Shown in pieces: positions 25,795-34,990 of a stretch of DNA of 64,000 nucleotides. The translations under genes were made by a program, and so were the position numbers. Within the stretch, counting starts at the first letter, position 1. Each line of letters begins with the position of its first letter. Source of the stretch: Lachnospiraceae bacterium (GTDB lineage: Bacteria; Bacillota; Clostridia; Lachnospirales; Lachnospiraceae); NCBI GenBank assembly GCA_029053015.1, contig JAIDHX010000036.1, positions 186,001 to 250,000 on the forward strand, read 5' to 3'. The notes beneath the pieces are model-generated. The model saw only the letters and a list, made by a program, of their open reading frames with translations. It was not told the origin of the DNA and ran no database searches.

Positions 25795-27381
25795 ATGTAT
25801 TGTTACAATTTAAAAATATCCATATTTAGTAAAGATACGCATCTGGAAGAAATTATTCGCAGCATCTGTCCGTTAGCGGGTTTTAAGCATGAAATTGAGA
25901 GTTCTGATATCGATGACATTTCCCGACTGCCGGAAAGTGATATTTTGGTGTGGGACTTGTCCGGCAGGCCGTCTGCGCTGCGGGAAAGCGGCAAGGTAAA
26001 TAAGGCGCTGATTTTCTGTGCCGATGCAGATTCGATAAAAAATTTTGATATGACAGAATTAGGGGCAGCAGATGACTTTTGGGAAAGACCGCTTCACTAT
26101 GACCGGATAGCCGTTCGTTTCCGTCATTTGCTGGAAAAGATAAAATTGGCAGAGGATTTGTATCTTTCCAATACTTGCTTAAGTGCAATAACGGATAACA
26201 TTCCGGATATGTTATGGATTAAGACCCTGGATGGAACGCACACTTTTGTCAACAATGAATTCTGCTCTATTGTAGGGAAAACCAAGAAAGATGTTACAGG
26301 GCGGGACCACTGCTATATCTGGGGTGTTTCTCCGGATGATCCGAATAGCGGAGCTGATATATGCAGACAGACAGAGGAGGCTGTAATTGCGAAAGGGCAT
26401 AGGATGCAGTTCACAGAGCAGGTAAAGGGACAAAAAGGGATGCGCCAGTTCATCACCTTCAAATCACCGCTTTATGACAGAAACCATAATGTTCTCGGAA
26501 CGGTAGGGTATGGACATGATATCACCGAACTGGAAAATATGTATACGGAAAATAAAATCCTTTTAAACAGTATGCCATATGCGGTTCTTATCCGGGATAA
26601 GGGCGGAAAAATTTCAGAAGTCAATCCAAAATTTGAGGAAACCTTTAACATTCGCAAGGAAGATGTGATTGGTACATTCTATAATGATTGGGCAGAGTGC
26701 ACATTTCGGTCGGAACGAATGTTAAACGAAGAAGGATTCAAAGAAGCTGTTACCAAGTCACCAAATAATGACAAGAAGGTAATGGAACTTCGACAAGACA
26801 ATATTTGTGATTTCTTAGGTAATGTGACCGGTCAGATATGCATTTTCCGGGATGTAACGATAGAACGGCAGTTGGAAGCACAAATCGTGCAAAATGCCAA
26901 TACGGATTTTTTGACCGGATTATACAATAGACGTTATCTTTACGAATATGTTCAGGAGCATTGTATAGGAAAGAAACTCAGTCTTTTGAGTGTGGATTTG
27001 GATCATTTTAAGGATGTCAATGATACTTATGGACATCACACAGGGGACGAGGCGCTGATGATTACCTCCCGTTTGCTGCAGGAGTGTTTTCCGAATGATT
27101 TGGTTGTGCGCATGGGCGGTGATGAATTTTTGATTCTCCGGATAGGAAGCTGTTCCATTCAGGAACTGGAACAGGATGCCCAAACGCTGCTGGATAAATT
27201 ATACAGTACCTATGCAGCTTCAGAAAACCTTCGCATGCTGTCAGCCAGTGTCGGTATCACACAAAGCCATGACAGTCAGGGGGATATCGATATGCTTCTC
27301 AGACAAAGCGATATCGCACTTTATCAGGCAAAGGAAAATGGACGTGGGCGTTATTGGGTCTATGATAAAGGGGAAGGTTGA
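25795..27381 (+). CDS. PAS-GGDEF diguanylate cyclase
   Basis: A 528-aa soluble protein predicted to make cyclic-di-GMP. The first 120 residues are receiver-like (ILVWDLSGRPSAL, DDFWERPL) but lack a clear acidic pocket. Two PAS domains follow (SAITDNIPDMLWIKTLDGTH; LLNSMPYAVLIRDKGG). The C-terminal GGDEF domain has DFLTGLYNRRYL, DLDHFKDVNDTYGHHTGDEAL and an intact active site MGGDEF. The inhibitory I-site that would read RxxD five residues before GGDEF is FPND here, so product inhibition is probably absent. No membrane segment is present, so the signal is internal. Confidence 0.92.
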   Translation: MYCYNLKISIFSKDTHLEEIIRSICPLAGFKHEIESSDIDDISRLPESDILVWDLSGRPSALRESGKVNKALIFCADADSIKNFDMTELGAADDFWERPLHYDRIAVRFRHLLEKIKLAEDLYLSNTCLSAITDNIPDMLWIKTLDGTHTFVNNEFCSIVGKTKKDVTGRDHCYIWGVSPDDPNSGADICRQTEEAVIAKGHRMQFTEQVKGQKGMRQFITFKSPLYDRNHNVLGTVGYGHDITELENMYTENKILLNSMPYAVLIRDKGGKISEVNPKFEETFNIRKEDVIGTFYNDWAECTFRSERMLNEEGFKEAVTKSPNNDKKVMELRQDNICDFLGNVTGQICIFRDVTIERQLEAQIVQNANTDFLTGLYNRRYLYEYVQEHCIGKKLSLLSVDLDHFKDVNDTYGHHTGDEALMITSRLLQECFPNDLVVRMGGDEFLILRIGSCSIQELEQDAQTLLDKLYSTYAASENLRMLSASVGITQSHDSQGDIDMLLRQSDIALYQAKENGRGRYWVYDKGEG

Positions 27382-27387
27382 ATCAAA

Positions 27388-27867
27388 ATGGAAAATCGTT
27401 ACATTTTTCAAAGTCCTATCGGTATATTGAAAATTTGTGAGGAAGACGGCAGCCTGACGAGGCTCTGCCTGCAGCGGGAGGATACGGACAGTATGCTCCC
27501 GCTGCAGAATTTTGCGAAACATTCGGATTTACTGTACGAGGCATACACGCAGCTCAATGAATATTTTGCGGGAAAGCGGGTGAAATTTGACCTGCCGTTA
27601 AAGGGGAAAGGAACAATGTTTCAGCAGCGTGTATGGCAGGAGCTGCAGAAAATACCTTACGGCGAAACAAGGAGTTATGAGGATATTGCCGTCGGGATTG
27701 GAAACCCTAAGGCGGTTCGCGCAGTGGGGCAGGCGAACGGCAGAAATCCGATTATAATTATAGTGCCCTGCCACAGGGTGATTCATAAAAATGGAAGTAT
27801 TGACGGATTTGCCTACGGCACAGAGGTGAAAAGATTTCTTTTGGATTTGGAGAGCGGCAAGGGCTGA
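27388..27867 (+). CDS. ogt: Methylated-DNA-[protein]-cysteine S-methyltransferase
   Basis: A 159-aa suicide repair protein that removes methyl groups from O6-methylguanine. The C-terminal domain has the helix-turn-helix region (FQQRVWQELQKIPYGETRSYEDIA), the Asn hinge region RAVGQANGRNP, and the active-site motif PCHRVI with the acceptor Cys near residue 127. The N-terminal part is the usual short ribonuclease-like domain. Six bases separate it from the GGDEF gene, so it is likely co-transcribed. The downstream motif GFAYG deviates slightly from the common GYAGG. Confidence 0.93.
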   Translation: MENRYIFQSPIGILKICEEDGSLTRLCLQREDTDSMLPLQNFAKHSDLLYEAYTQLNEYFAGKRVKFDLPLKGKGTMFQQRVWQELQKIPYGETRSYEDIAVGIGNPKAVRAVGQANGRNPIIIIVPCHRVIHKNGSIDGFAYGTEVKRFLLDLESGKG

Positions 27868-27927
27868 TTGGCATGAAAAAAGAAACGGGAGTAAATTTTG
27901 TTTTGTGAGGTGGGAAGGGAGGAAGCT

Positions 27928-28845
27928 GTGGACAGCAAAAATATTTCTGAAATATTTCAGGATTTTACACACTGTATCCCTCAAAAAATAGAGCGTTGCG
28001 CAGTTGGAATCGGAAACCAGGTTTACATTGTTACATGTGATAATATAAAATATGTCTTCAGGTGCAGCACGGAAGAAAACGCATATACAGATACGATTTA
28101 CTGGCTCAACGAATTATCTGCACTGAACATTTCGGCTCCCAAAGTACTGTTGAATGGAAGGTGCGGGAATTATCATTATCTTATTTTAAATTTTATTGAA
28201 GGAAAAGATATAGGATTGGTATATTCCGGACTGACGAAGTCCGAAAAAAGAAAAATAGCAAGAGATGTAATCGATATGCAGAACAAAGTGGCGCAATTGA
28301 CGCTAAAGCATATTGACGGAAATTGGTCATGGATACGGTATATAGATGAAATGCTTGACAGGGCGAGGGTGAGAATCGGAAAAAACGGGTATTTTGACAT
28401 TGAAAAAGTGGAGCGGTTAAAATCAGAAAAAGATGTTTTGAAAGGCTATTTTCTAAATATCAGACCGATTGCATATTTGGACGATATCAGTACTAAAAAT
28501 CTACTCATTCATAATGGGCATGTATCGGGAGTCATTGATATTGACTGGATGGGAGTCGGAGATTCGCTTACCTTTATTGCACTTACCTATATAGCCCTGC
28601 TGAATATGAAGATGGAAACAGATTATGTGGATTATCTTTTGGAATATAAAAAGGTAAGTACCTTGGAAAAGAAAGCTTTTTTGTTTTATTCTCTGTTATT
28701 CTGCGTGGATTTTATGGGAGAGCGGGGAACGCAGTTTTTGGACAAAGTAATAGAAGTGAATGAGGAAATTGTAAACAGGCTGAATCAGATATATGATGCT
28801 TTATGGGGACAATGGTGTTTTGAAGTAGGAGATAAGGACGGATGA
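27928..28845 (+). CDS. Aminoglycoside phosphotransferase-family kinase-like protein
   Basis: A 305-aa protein. GTG 27928 is preferred over the track's TTG 27898 because AAGGGAGG lies five bases upstream. It has a kinase-like N-lobe (IGNQVYIVTCDNIKYVFR) and a C-lobe with YLDDISTKNLLI and VIDIDWMGVGD, equivalent to the HxDxxxxN catalytic loop and the DxD metal loop. The catalytic-loop His is replaced by Leu, while Asp and Asn are kept. Family members phosphorylate aminoglycosides, choline, thiamine or other small molecules; the target here is unknown. Its stop overlaps the start of the VOC gene. Confidence 0.8.
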   Translation: MDSKNISEIFQDFTHCIPQKIERCAVGIGNQVYIVTCDNIKYVFRCSTEENAYTDTIYWLNELSALNISAPKVLLNGRCGNYHYLILNFIEGKDIGLVYSGLTKSEKRKIARDVIDMQNKVAQLTLKHIDGNWSWIRYIDEMLDRARVRIGKNGYFDIEKVERLKSEKDVLKGYFLNIRPIAYLDDISTKNLLIHNGHVSGVIDIDWMGVGDSLTFIALTYIALLNMKMETDYVDYLLEYKKVSTLEKKAFLFYSLLFCVDFMGERGTQFLDKVIEVNEEIVNRLNQIYDALWGQWCFEVGDKDG

Positions 28846-29204
28846 AATTAAAAAATATATTGATTGTTGTGAAAGACATTGAAAAGTCAAAGCAGTTTTA
28901 TCATGACTTGTTTGGTCTCGACATGGTACTGGACAATGAAGGCAATATGATTTTAACGGAAGGTCTTGTCCTTCAGGACGAAAAAATCTGGAAAGGTTTT
29001 CTTGAAAAAGATATTATTCCAAAGAGCAATTCCTGCGAACTGTATTTTGAAGAACGAGATATAGATGCGTTTGTTCAAAAACTTGAAAAGCTGTATCCTT
29101 CGGTTCAATATGTCAACAGGCTCATGACCCATAACTGGGGACAGAAGGTAGTTCGCTTTTATGATTTGGATGGCAATTTGATTGAGGTGGGAACACCGAT
29201 GTAA
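28842..29204 (+). CDS. VOC (glyoxalase/bleomycin resistance) family protein
   Basis: A 120-aa single-unit vicinal oxygen chelate protein. It shows the standard start LKNILIVVKDIEKSKQFYHDLFGLDMVLD and the second-half strand VRFYDLDGNLIEVGTPM, with a terminal metal-type Glu. It may be a small isomerase, dioxygenase-like or binding protein. The ATGA overlap with the kinase-like gene implies translational coupling. Confidence 0.85.
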   Translation: MKLKNILIVVKDIEKSKQFYHDLFGLDMVLDNEGNMILTEGLVLQDEKIWKGFLEKDIIPKSNSCELYFEERDIDAFVQKLEKLYPSVQYVNRLMTHNWGQKVVRFYDLDGNLIEVGTPM

Positions 29205-29220
29205 GGAGAAAAAGGAAAAG

Positions 29221-29652
29221 ATGAAAAACTTAAATCCGGAAGTAGAAAAGATTATCATAGAACGTTTTGGCAAAGACAGCGTGATTGCACTGGCAACCAT
29301 GGAAAACGGACTGCCGCATGTCCGCTATGTGAACGGATATTATGAAGACGGGGCTTTTTATGTCATTACCCATGCGCTTTCCGCCAAAATGCAGCAGATA
29401 GAGAAAAATCCGAATGTGGCGATAGCGGGCGAGTGGTTTACGGCACATGGAACGGGCAGCAGTCTTGGGTATTTCGGCAAGGCGGAAAATGCTGCAATGG
29501 CAGAAAAATTAAGAACCGTGTTTGCGGAATGGATTGACAACGGGCACACGGATTTTAGCGATATCAATACCTGTATTCTTTGCATTACGCTGACAGACGG
29601 GGTTCTGCTCTCACATGGAACGAGATATGATGTTGATTTCAGGTCTTCATAA
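29221..29652 (+). CDS. Pyridoxamine 5'-phosphate oxidase family flavin-binding protein
   Basis: A 143-aa split-barrel protein. ATG 29221 is preferred over the track's 29182, since AAGGAG and AAAGG lie upstream. The core VIALATMENGLPHVRYVNGYYEDGAFYVIT and the second strand VAIAGEWFTAHGTGSSLGYF are typical of small FMN-binding PNPOx-like proteins found in clostridia. They are redox proteins or flavin binders rather than true vitamin B6 oxidases. It lies 16 bases after the VOC gene in what looks like an operon. Confidence 0.85.
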   Translation: MKNLNPEVEKIIIERFGKDSVIALATMENGLPHVRYVNGYYEDGAFYVITHALSAKMQQIEKNPNVAIAGEWFTAHGTGSSLGYFGKAENAAMAEKLRTVFAEWIDNGHTDFSDINTCILCITLTDGVLLSHGTRYDVDFRSS

Positions 29653-29706
29653 CGAGGAGGCGCTTTTTCGGAGCCACTTTTCGGAAGTATAGGAGGAGAA
29701 GGAGAA

Positions 29707-30153
29707 ATGAACATTGAACTTGTAAGATTAACCGGTGAATATAAGGAACAGCTATTTGAAATGCTGACAGAATGGAAGAACGATATTATCGTAAATCACA
29801 CAGATATGTCTCCATGGAAAATATGGGCAAATGATTTTCAGGATTTTGACAATTACCTGAAAAATCTTGATACAAAGGAAGGGACTGGAAACGGCTGGGT
29901 TCCTGATACAACTCTGTTTTGTCTCGATAAGGACAGAAATATTTTTGTAGGTGCCGTCAATATTCGCCACTATTTAAATGATGAACTTTTGGCGTTAGAC
30001 GAGTGTAAAAAACTTGGTATCGACAAGGTTTTGATGTGCTGTGACAAGGATAACATCGGTTCGGCGAAATCCATCTTTCGTAATGGCGGCGTATTGGAAA
30101 ATGAAGTGGAAGAAGATGGACATATCACGCAGCGTTATTGGATTCAGTTATAA
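29707..30153 (+). CDS. GNAT acetyltransferase with an apparent internal deletion
   Basis: A 148-aa GNAT-like protein. It starts IELVRLTGEYKEQLFEML and has WVPDTTLFCLD, FVGAVNIRHYLND and DECKKLGIDKVLMCCDKDNIGS, as in a common Firmicute GNAT family of about 170 residues. Between HYLNDEL and LALDECKK the stretch that normally binds acetyl-CoA (GGHIG.G.RPSERxKGxAT type) is absent, a loss of about 25 residues in frame. The reading frame is otherwise intact. The product probably lacks acetyl-CoA binding and may be a decaying gene. RBS GGAGGAGAAGGAG is strong. Confidence 0.75.
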   Translation: MNIELVRLTGEYKEQLFEMLTEWKNDIIVNHTDMSPWKIWANDFQDFDNYLKNLDTKEGTGNGWVPDTTLFCLDKDRNIFVGAVNIRHYLNDELLALDECKKLGIDKVLMCCDKDNIGSAKSIFRNGGVLENEVEEDGHITQRYWIQL

Positions 30154-30173
30154 TGCAGCGAATGGAGGAAAAC

Positions 30174-30884
30174 ATGAGCGCACTGGTAGAAATACGGGAC
30201 GTATGTAAAATATACAACCCGGGTGAAAACGAAGTAAGAGCTTTGGATCATGTAAATGTCTCTGTCGAGGAGGGAGAGTTTGTCGCAATCATAGGGCAGT
30301 CGGGTTCGGGCAAATCGACTCTGATGAACATTTTAGGCTGTCTTGATGTGCCGACGAGCGGGACCTATATGCTGCATGGGCAGGATGTATCGGGATTTTC
30401 CGACAATGAGCTGTCGGATGTCCGTAACAGGGAAATCGGTTTTATTTTTCAGGGCTTTAACCTGATTCAAAATCTGACGGCGCTGGAAAATGTGGAGCTG
30501 CCGTTGATTTACAGGGGCGTGCCGAGAGGCAAAAGGCTTGCTTTGGCGAAGGAGGCGCTTGCCGGTGTCGGGCTGGCGGGGCGCATGGAGCATAAGCCCG
30601 CGGAAATGTCGGGCGGACAGCAGCAGAGAGTGGCAATCGCGCGGGCAATTGCACAGGCTCCGCCTGTAATACTGGCGGATGAGCCGACGGGTAATCTGGA
30701 TTCTGGTTCCACGAAGGAAATCATGGAAATCATGAAAACGCTTCACAAGGAGGGCAGAACCGTCATTCTGATTACCCACGACAACGAGATTGCGGCGCAG
30801 GCAGAGCGGATTATTAAAATAAAGGACGGGCATATTGAGTCGGATTCGGCAATAGATGGCGGAAAGCGAAGGGAGCAAGAATGA
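30174..30884 (+). CDS. ABC transporter ATP-binding protein, MacB/LolD type
   Basis: A 236-aa ATPase. ATG 30174 follows GGAGG by five bases; the track's 30138 overlaps the GNAT gene. Walker A is GQSGSGKST, the signature is [14 protein letters not shown] and Walker B is [13 protein letters not shown], followed by the H-loop THDNE. This subfamily powers FtsX-type permeases. It forms a tripartite exporter with the adaptor and permease encoded immediately downstream: the ATGA overlap with the adaptor gene shows tight coupling. Substrate may be a peptide or lipid-like toxic compound. Confidence 0.93.
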   Translation: MSALVEIRDVCKIYNPGENEVRALDHVNVSVEEGEFVAIIGQSGSGKSTLMNILGCLDVPTSGTYMLHGQDVSGFSDNELSDVRNREIGFIFQGFNLIQNLTALENVELPLIYRGVPRGKRLALAKEALAGVGLAGRMEHKPAEMSGGQQQRVAIARAIAQAPPVILADEPTGNLDSGSTKEIMEIMKTLHKEGRTVILITHDNEIAAQAERIIKIKDGHIESDSAIDGGKRREQE

Positions 30885-32356
30885 AAAAAGAAAAAAGAGA
30901 ACTGACGCCTGCGGAAAAGAAGCGCAGGGGTAAAAAAATAAGGAAATGGGTTGTGCTTGCATTGCTGGCTGTGATAGTGGTTTTTGTCGTCTTTTTCCGT
31001 CAGGGCCAAGAAGGCGGACAGAATATGGTTTTCGCAGAGAAGCCTGTCAGGGGCGATATCGAGGAAGAGGTCAGTCTTAGCGGAACGGTGGAGAGTGAGG
31101 AGGTTAAGGTCTACTTTGCACCCGCAAGCGGACGGATTGCAGATGTTTTTGCAAGCGCAGGTGAGGAAGTGACAGCGGGCGATGTGCTGATAGGCTATGA
31201 TATGGAAAGCATGCAGGAGGCGCTGGAAGAGGCGAGGCTTCAGTATATGGCGGGCAACAGCAGCTACAACGGCGCGCTTTATAATGACAGGGACGCGCAG
31301 ACGAAGTTAAACGAGGCAGAAACCAACCTTGCCATTTTGGAGCAGCAGATAAAGGATGCGGAGAGTTATGTGAAGCAGCTCAATAAGCAGCTTGTCAACA
31401 TCCAGACGGGCAATGCCGATAAACTGGCGGTTGAAAATATGAATCTGCAGAAGCAGTTAATCCTGCTGCAAAAGGACCCGCTGGAAAATGAAGATGCCAT
31501 CGTGCAGGTGCAGATTGCGCTGCAGGCAAATCAGTATGCGACGCAGAGCCTCGGCAATTCCGACGCGGAGAAATCCTTGAAGGAGGGCATAGAAGCGGAA
31601 GAGGAACGTCTTGCGACACTGCGTGAGTACAAGGCGGAAATGGAGGCGCAGAAGCAGCAGGCGGAGGCGGCGCTGGTCAACCGGTATCAGAAGGAGAATC
31701 TTTCTGCGACGGAGGAGCTGAACCTGCTTGCCTATGAGAATATGCAGGCGGATTTTGCCGCAGCACAAAGCGGCATTACGGCTGATTTTAATGGTATTGT
31801 TATGGAGATAGGCGTCGTAGAGGGAGCCACAGTGCCGGAGGGCACGCAGCTTCTGACACTGGCGGACAGTGAAAAAATTAAGGTGGTAGTGTATATTACC
31901 CGTTATGATTTGGAAAAAATTGAAGTGGGGCAGCAGGCGGATGTCACGATAAACGGCAGTGTTTATGAAGGCAGCGTTGCAAAAATAGACCGCATGGCAA
32001 CCGTAAATGCATCAGGAAATGCGACTGTGCGGGCGGAAATCCATATTGAAAACCCCGACGACAAAATATATCTGGGACTTGAGGCAAAGGCAGTGATACA
32101 TACGAACAGTTCTTCGGATGCGCTGTTAATTCCGCTGGAGGCACTGAATGCGGACAGAAACGGCGATTTTGTGTACATAGAGGAAAATGGAATTGCAGTC
32201 AGAAGACCTGTTGTGACGGGGATTTCTTCCGATGAGTACATTGAGGTAAAAGAAGGACTGAGTGAAACGGACAATGTGATTACTGCTTCCTACAACGGTG
32301 CAGGCATAGAGGAAGGGATGCAGGTCTATGTACTGACGCAGGATACGGCAGAGTAA
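30881..32356 (+). CDS. HlyD/MacA-type membrane fusion (adaptor) protein
   Basis: A 491-aa adaptor. A basic N-terminus precedes one TM helix at about residues 27-44. A lipoyl-like half (YFAPASGRIADVFASAGEEVTAGDVLIGYD) leads into a long coiled coil (residues about 100-270, LNEAETNLAILEQQIKDAE and EEERLATLREYKAE), then the second lipoyl half (ADFNGIVMEIGVVEGATVPEG) and beta-barrel domains (KVVVYITRYDLEKIEVGQ). In Gram-positive bacteria such adaptors work with MacB-like ABC pumps without an outer-membrane channel. Confidence 0.9.
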   Translation: MKKEKRELTPAEKKRRGKKIRKWVVLALLAVIVVFVVFFRQGQEGGQNMVFAEKPVRGDIEEEVSLSGTVESEEVKVYFAPASGRIADVFASAGEEVTAGDVLIGYDMESMQEALEEARLQYMAGNSSYNGALYNDRDAQTKLNEAETNLAILEQQIKDAESYVKQLNKQLVNIQTGNADKLAVENMNLQKQLILLQKDPLENEDAIVQVQIALQANQYATQSLGNSDAEKSLKEGIEAEEERLATLREYKAEMEAQKQQAEAALVNRYQKENLSATEELNLLAYENMQADFAAAQSGITADFNGIVMEIGVVEGATVPEGTQLLTLADSEKIKVVVYITRYDLEKIEVGQQADVTINGSVYEGSVAKIDRMATVNASGNATVRAEIHIENPDDKIYLGLEAKAVIHTNSSSDALLIPLEALNADRNGDFVYIEENGIAVRRPVVTGISSDEYIEVKEGLSETDNVITASYNGAGIEEGMQVYVLTQDTAE

Positions 32357-32391
32357 AAAGAAGGCGTAAAAGAGCGCAGATGGGAGCTGTT

Positions 32392-33609
32392 ATGGCACAG
32401 ATTTGGGAATACATAAAAATTGCCCTGATGAACATAAAAAGCAACAAGGGGCGCTCCATACTCACGATGCTGGGCATTATCATCGGCATCGCTTCCGTTA
32501 TTATGATTATTTCCATCGGAACGGGGATTAAGTCAAATATCAACGAGGAATTGAACGCCATGGCGGGAGGACAGATTGCCGTATATTCCTATGGCGACAA
32601 CGAGGCAGGCGTGGTAGTGGAGTTTGACAATGAGGATTTGGAGGCTTTAGAGGAGAAGGTGCATAACATCAAAGCGGTTACGCCGCTCTGGGGCCTGAAC
32701 GGTACGGTGTCAGGAAGAAAAGGCAGCTTTAGCTGTGATGTTCGTTTTGGAAGCAGCGGATTGGAGTACACAAGCAGCGACCCGATTATAAGGGGCAGAT
32801 ATTTTTCCGACAATGATTATTATGCGGCGAACAGGGTGTGCGTGATAACGGAGGGCAGTGCAAGAAAGCTGTTTGGCACGACCAATGTAATCGGCATGAC
32901 GCTGGAAGTCAATCTGTATGGAGTAACACAGGAGATGACGATTGTCGGAATCAGGCAGGACTCCGCGGCAGTGATGGTAACGATGTTTGATGACGCCACG
33001 ATTAGTATAGAAGCGCCGCTTTCCGTGGTGGAAAACGCTTACGGTTTTTATGCGGATACCTTTGACAGCATTATGATAATCAGCGACGATGCAAAGAATG
33101 CATCACAGGTGGCAAGGGACGCTGTTGCGCTGTTGGAGAGGCGGCACAATGTGCGGGGGATGAATGCTATCCAATTGGAAAATTTTAATGATTTTATGAG
33201 CGAAATGAATGATATTTTAAGTTATGTGACAGCGTTTGTGGTATTGGTAGCCGCAATCTCCCTGCTGGTAGGCGGCATAGGGGTTATGAATATCATGTTG
33301 GTTTCCGTGACGGAGCGCACAAGGGAAATCGGTATCCGGAAAGCGCTGGGAGCAAGGACCGGCTCTATTCTTCTGCAGTTTTTGTCAGAATCTGCCATTA
33401 TTACCCTCTGCGGCGGACTGATAGGCATCACGATAGGTATTTTAGGCGCGTGCAGCGTCTGCTCCATGCTGGGCTTTGCGGCGAAGGTGCAGCTTTCCGT
33501 GATTTTGGGCGCTTCTGCCTTTTCTTCGGCGGTAGGAATCTTTTTTGGCATTTATCCTGCCAGAAAGGCGGCGCAGTTAAGTCCGATAGAAGCGCTGCGC
33601 CACGAGTAG
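32392..33609 (+). CDS. MacB-like FtsX-family ABC permease
   Basis: A 405-aa permease. ATG 32392 with GGGAG five bases upstream is preferred to 32380. The N-terminal helix is preceded by the conserved NIKSNKGRSILTMLGIIIGIASV; a large external MacB-type domain follows (residues about 50-270), then three C-terminal TMs with IGVMNIMLVSVTERTREIGIRKALGAR, the coupling segment of this family, and the ending PARKAAQLSPIEALRHE. It completes the exporter with the two preceding genes. Confidence 0.93.
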   Translation: MAQIWEYIKIALMNIKSNKGRSILTMLGIIIGIASVIMIISIGTGIKSNINEELNAMAGGQIAVYSYGDNEAGVVVEFDNEDLEALEEKVHNIKAVTPLWGLNGTVSGRKGSFSCDVRFGSSGLEYTSSDPIIRGRYFSDNDYYAANRVCVITEGSARKLFGTTNVIGMTLEVNLYGVTQEMTIVGIRQDSAAVMVTMFDDATISIEAPLSVVENAYGFYADTFDSIMIISDDAKNASQVARDAVALLERRHNVRGMNAIQLENFNDFMSEMNDILSYVTAFVVLVAAISLLVGGIGVMNIMLVSVTERTREIGIRKALGARTGSILLQFLSESAIITLCGGLIGITIGILGACSVCSMLGFAAKVQLSVILGASAFSSAVGIFFGIYPARKAAQLSPIEALRHE

Positions 33610-33741
33610 AAAATTTTATATTTATGAAACGCAACCAAACCATCATAAAATCCTACTTATGGGATGAAAGGTATTTCCGGAGTACTTTTAAAAAGCACGA
33701 ATTTGTGCCTGCTGACCGGCAGGGCACGGAAAGGAAGCAAT

Positions 33742-34302
33742 ATGATGGACGACAAGGAAATTATAGCAATGTACTGGAAGCGGGACGAAGCCGCAATACG
33801 GGAAACTGATGTAAAGTACGGAAAGTTGTGCAGCTATGTGGCAAAGCATATTCTTCTCAGTTTGGAGGACTGTGAGGAATGTGTCAATGACACGTATCTG
33901 GCGTGCTGGAATGAGATTCCGCCCAAGCAGCCGGATAAGTTTTCTGCATTTGTCAGTCGGATTACAAGGAATCTGGCTTTGAACCGGTTTGATTATCTGA
34001 CTGCGGAAAAGCGAAACCCGAAGGCGGTATGCTCGTTAGAGGAGCTGGAGGAGTGCGTCTCGGGCACAAACACGGTGGAGTCCGAACTGATGGAAAAAGA
34101 GATTGAAATGGCTGTCAGCGATTTTTTGTGGAAACAGGAGGAAGAAAAGAGAAATATTTTTATACGCCGTTACTGGTATTTTGATTCGATAGAGGAAATC
34201 AGCAGGCAGATAGGATTTCCGGCAGGCAAAATTAAGTCCGTCCTGTTTCGTATGCGCGGAAAACTGAGAGCACACTTGGAAAAGGAGGGTATTGCAGTAT
34301 GA
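33742..34302 (+). CDS. ECF-type RNA polymerase sigma factor
   Basis: A 186-aa sigma-70 family factor. ATG 33742 is used because AAAGGAAG precedes it, while the track start at 33664 has no RBS. Region 2 is seen in EECVNDTYLACWNEIPP and FSAFVSRITRNLALNRFDYL; region 4 in RNIFIRRYWYFDSIEEISRQIGFPAGKIKSVLFRMRGKLRAHL. Its stop overlaps the start of a single-TM protein that probably anchors or inhibits it. Such pairs respond to envelope stress in Lachnospiraceae. A hairpin-forming sequence lies upstream of the RBS (GTGCCTGC..GGCAGGGCAC). Confidence 0.9.
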   Translation: MMDDKEIIAMYWKRDEAAIRETDVKYGKLCSYVAKHILLSLEDCEECVNDTYLACWNEIPPKQPDKFSAFVSRITRNLALNRFDYLTAEKRNPKAVCSLEELEECVSGTNTVESELMEKEIEMAVSDFLWKQEEEKRNIFIRRYWYFDSIEEISRQIGFPAGKIKSVLFRMRGKLRAHLEKEGIAV

Positions 34303-34922
34303 ATAGCAGAAAACTGGCAGATAGAATTGGAAATATTGACGAACGCCTTGTGCAGCAGGCACAGAATCTTCCGAACTACGGGATAAGGCGCAGGAACAGG
34401 GTGATAAAAAGAATTGCAACGTGTGCAGCCACGCTTGTACTGATGGTGTGCAGCTTTGCGGCAGGAATGGCTGTATCCGCAAAAGAACCCGCAGTGGAGC
34501 CGGGTCAAGATTCGGCTCAGGAGACTGTTTTTTTGGAGGAAATCGGTTTGACGCTTATCCTGCCTGACGAGTGGAAGGACAATTATGCGGTAGAAGTAGG
34601 TGAGATGGAGGGCGGGTATGTATATACCTTTTATGACAGCACGATTCACGGGCAGGGCGGCGAATGGTCGGACTTCGGAATTCTCTTTTGGATTGGAGCG
34701 TACGGCGACAGAGCGATGACGGCAGAGGAGCTGGAACAGGAGAATGTGTTCGACGGCGCGATTCCTTATCGGTATTTGTTCTCCAACAAGAACACCAATT
34801 ATATTTTGGTAGATGTCACGGATGTGCAATGGGATCCGTCCGACCCGGAGGTGGAGCAGCATTATTTTATGCTGATGGAGAGCATCCCTGAAATCCGCTT
34901 TATACTGGACAATGTATTATAA
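34299..34922 (+). CDS. Membrane protein coupled to the ECF factor, putative anti-sigma regulator
   Basis: A 207-aa protein with a cytoplasmic N-terminus of about 40 residues (NSRKLADRIGNIDERLVQQA), one TM at about 47-62 (IATCAATLVLMVCSFAAGMAV) and an external domain of 145 residues with aromatic-rich beta strands (GYVYTFYDSTIHG, FGILFWIGAYGD). The topology and four-base overlap with the sigma gene suggest an anti-sigma role, but no known anti-sigma motif is visible. Confidence 0.75.
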   Translation: MNSRKLADRIGNIDERLVQQAQNLPNYGIRRRNRVIKRIATCAATLVLMVCSFAAGMAVSAKEPAVEPGQDSAQETVFLEEIGLTLILPDEWKDNYAVEVGEMEGGYVYTFYDSTIHGQGGEWSDFGILFWIGAYGDRAMTAEELEQENVFDGAIPYRYLFSNKNTNYILVDVTDVQWDPSDPEVEQHYFMLMESIPEIRFILDNVL

Positions 34923-34990
34923 AATAAAACCAGAAAAAATGTAACAAATGAAACCTCCTTGGAACTAACCTGATAGAAAGGAGGATAGTC

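Noticed and set aside
30174-33609. Macrolide-specific MacAB efflux
   Set aside because: The subfamily similarity is clear, but substrate specificity cannot be derived and Gram-positive homologues export diverse compounds, so no gene symbols were assigned.
33712-33735. Terminator upstream of the first ECF gene
   Set aside because: GTGCCTGC..GGCAGGGCAC forms an imperfect hairpin but no T-run follows; it directly precedes the RBS.
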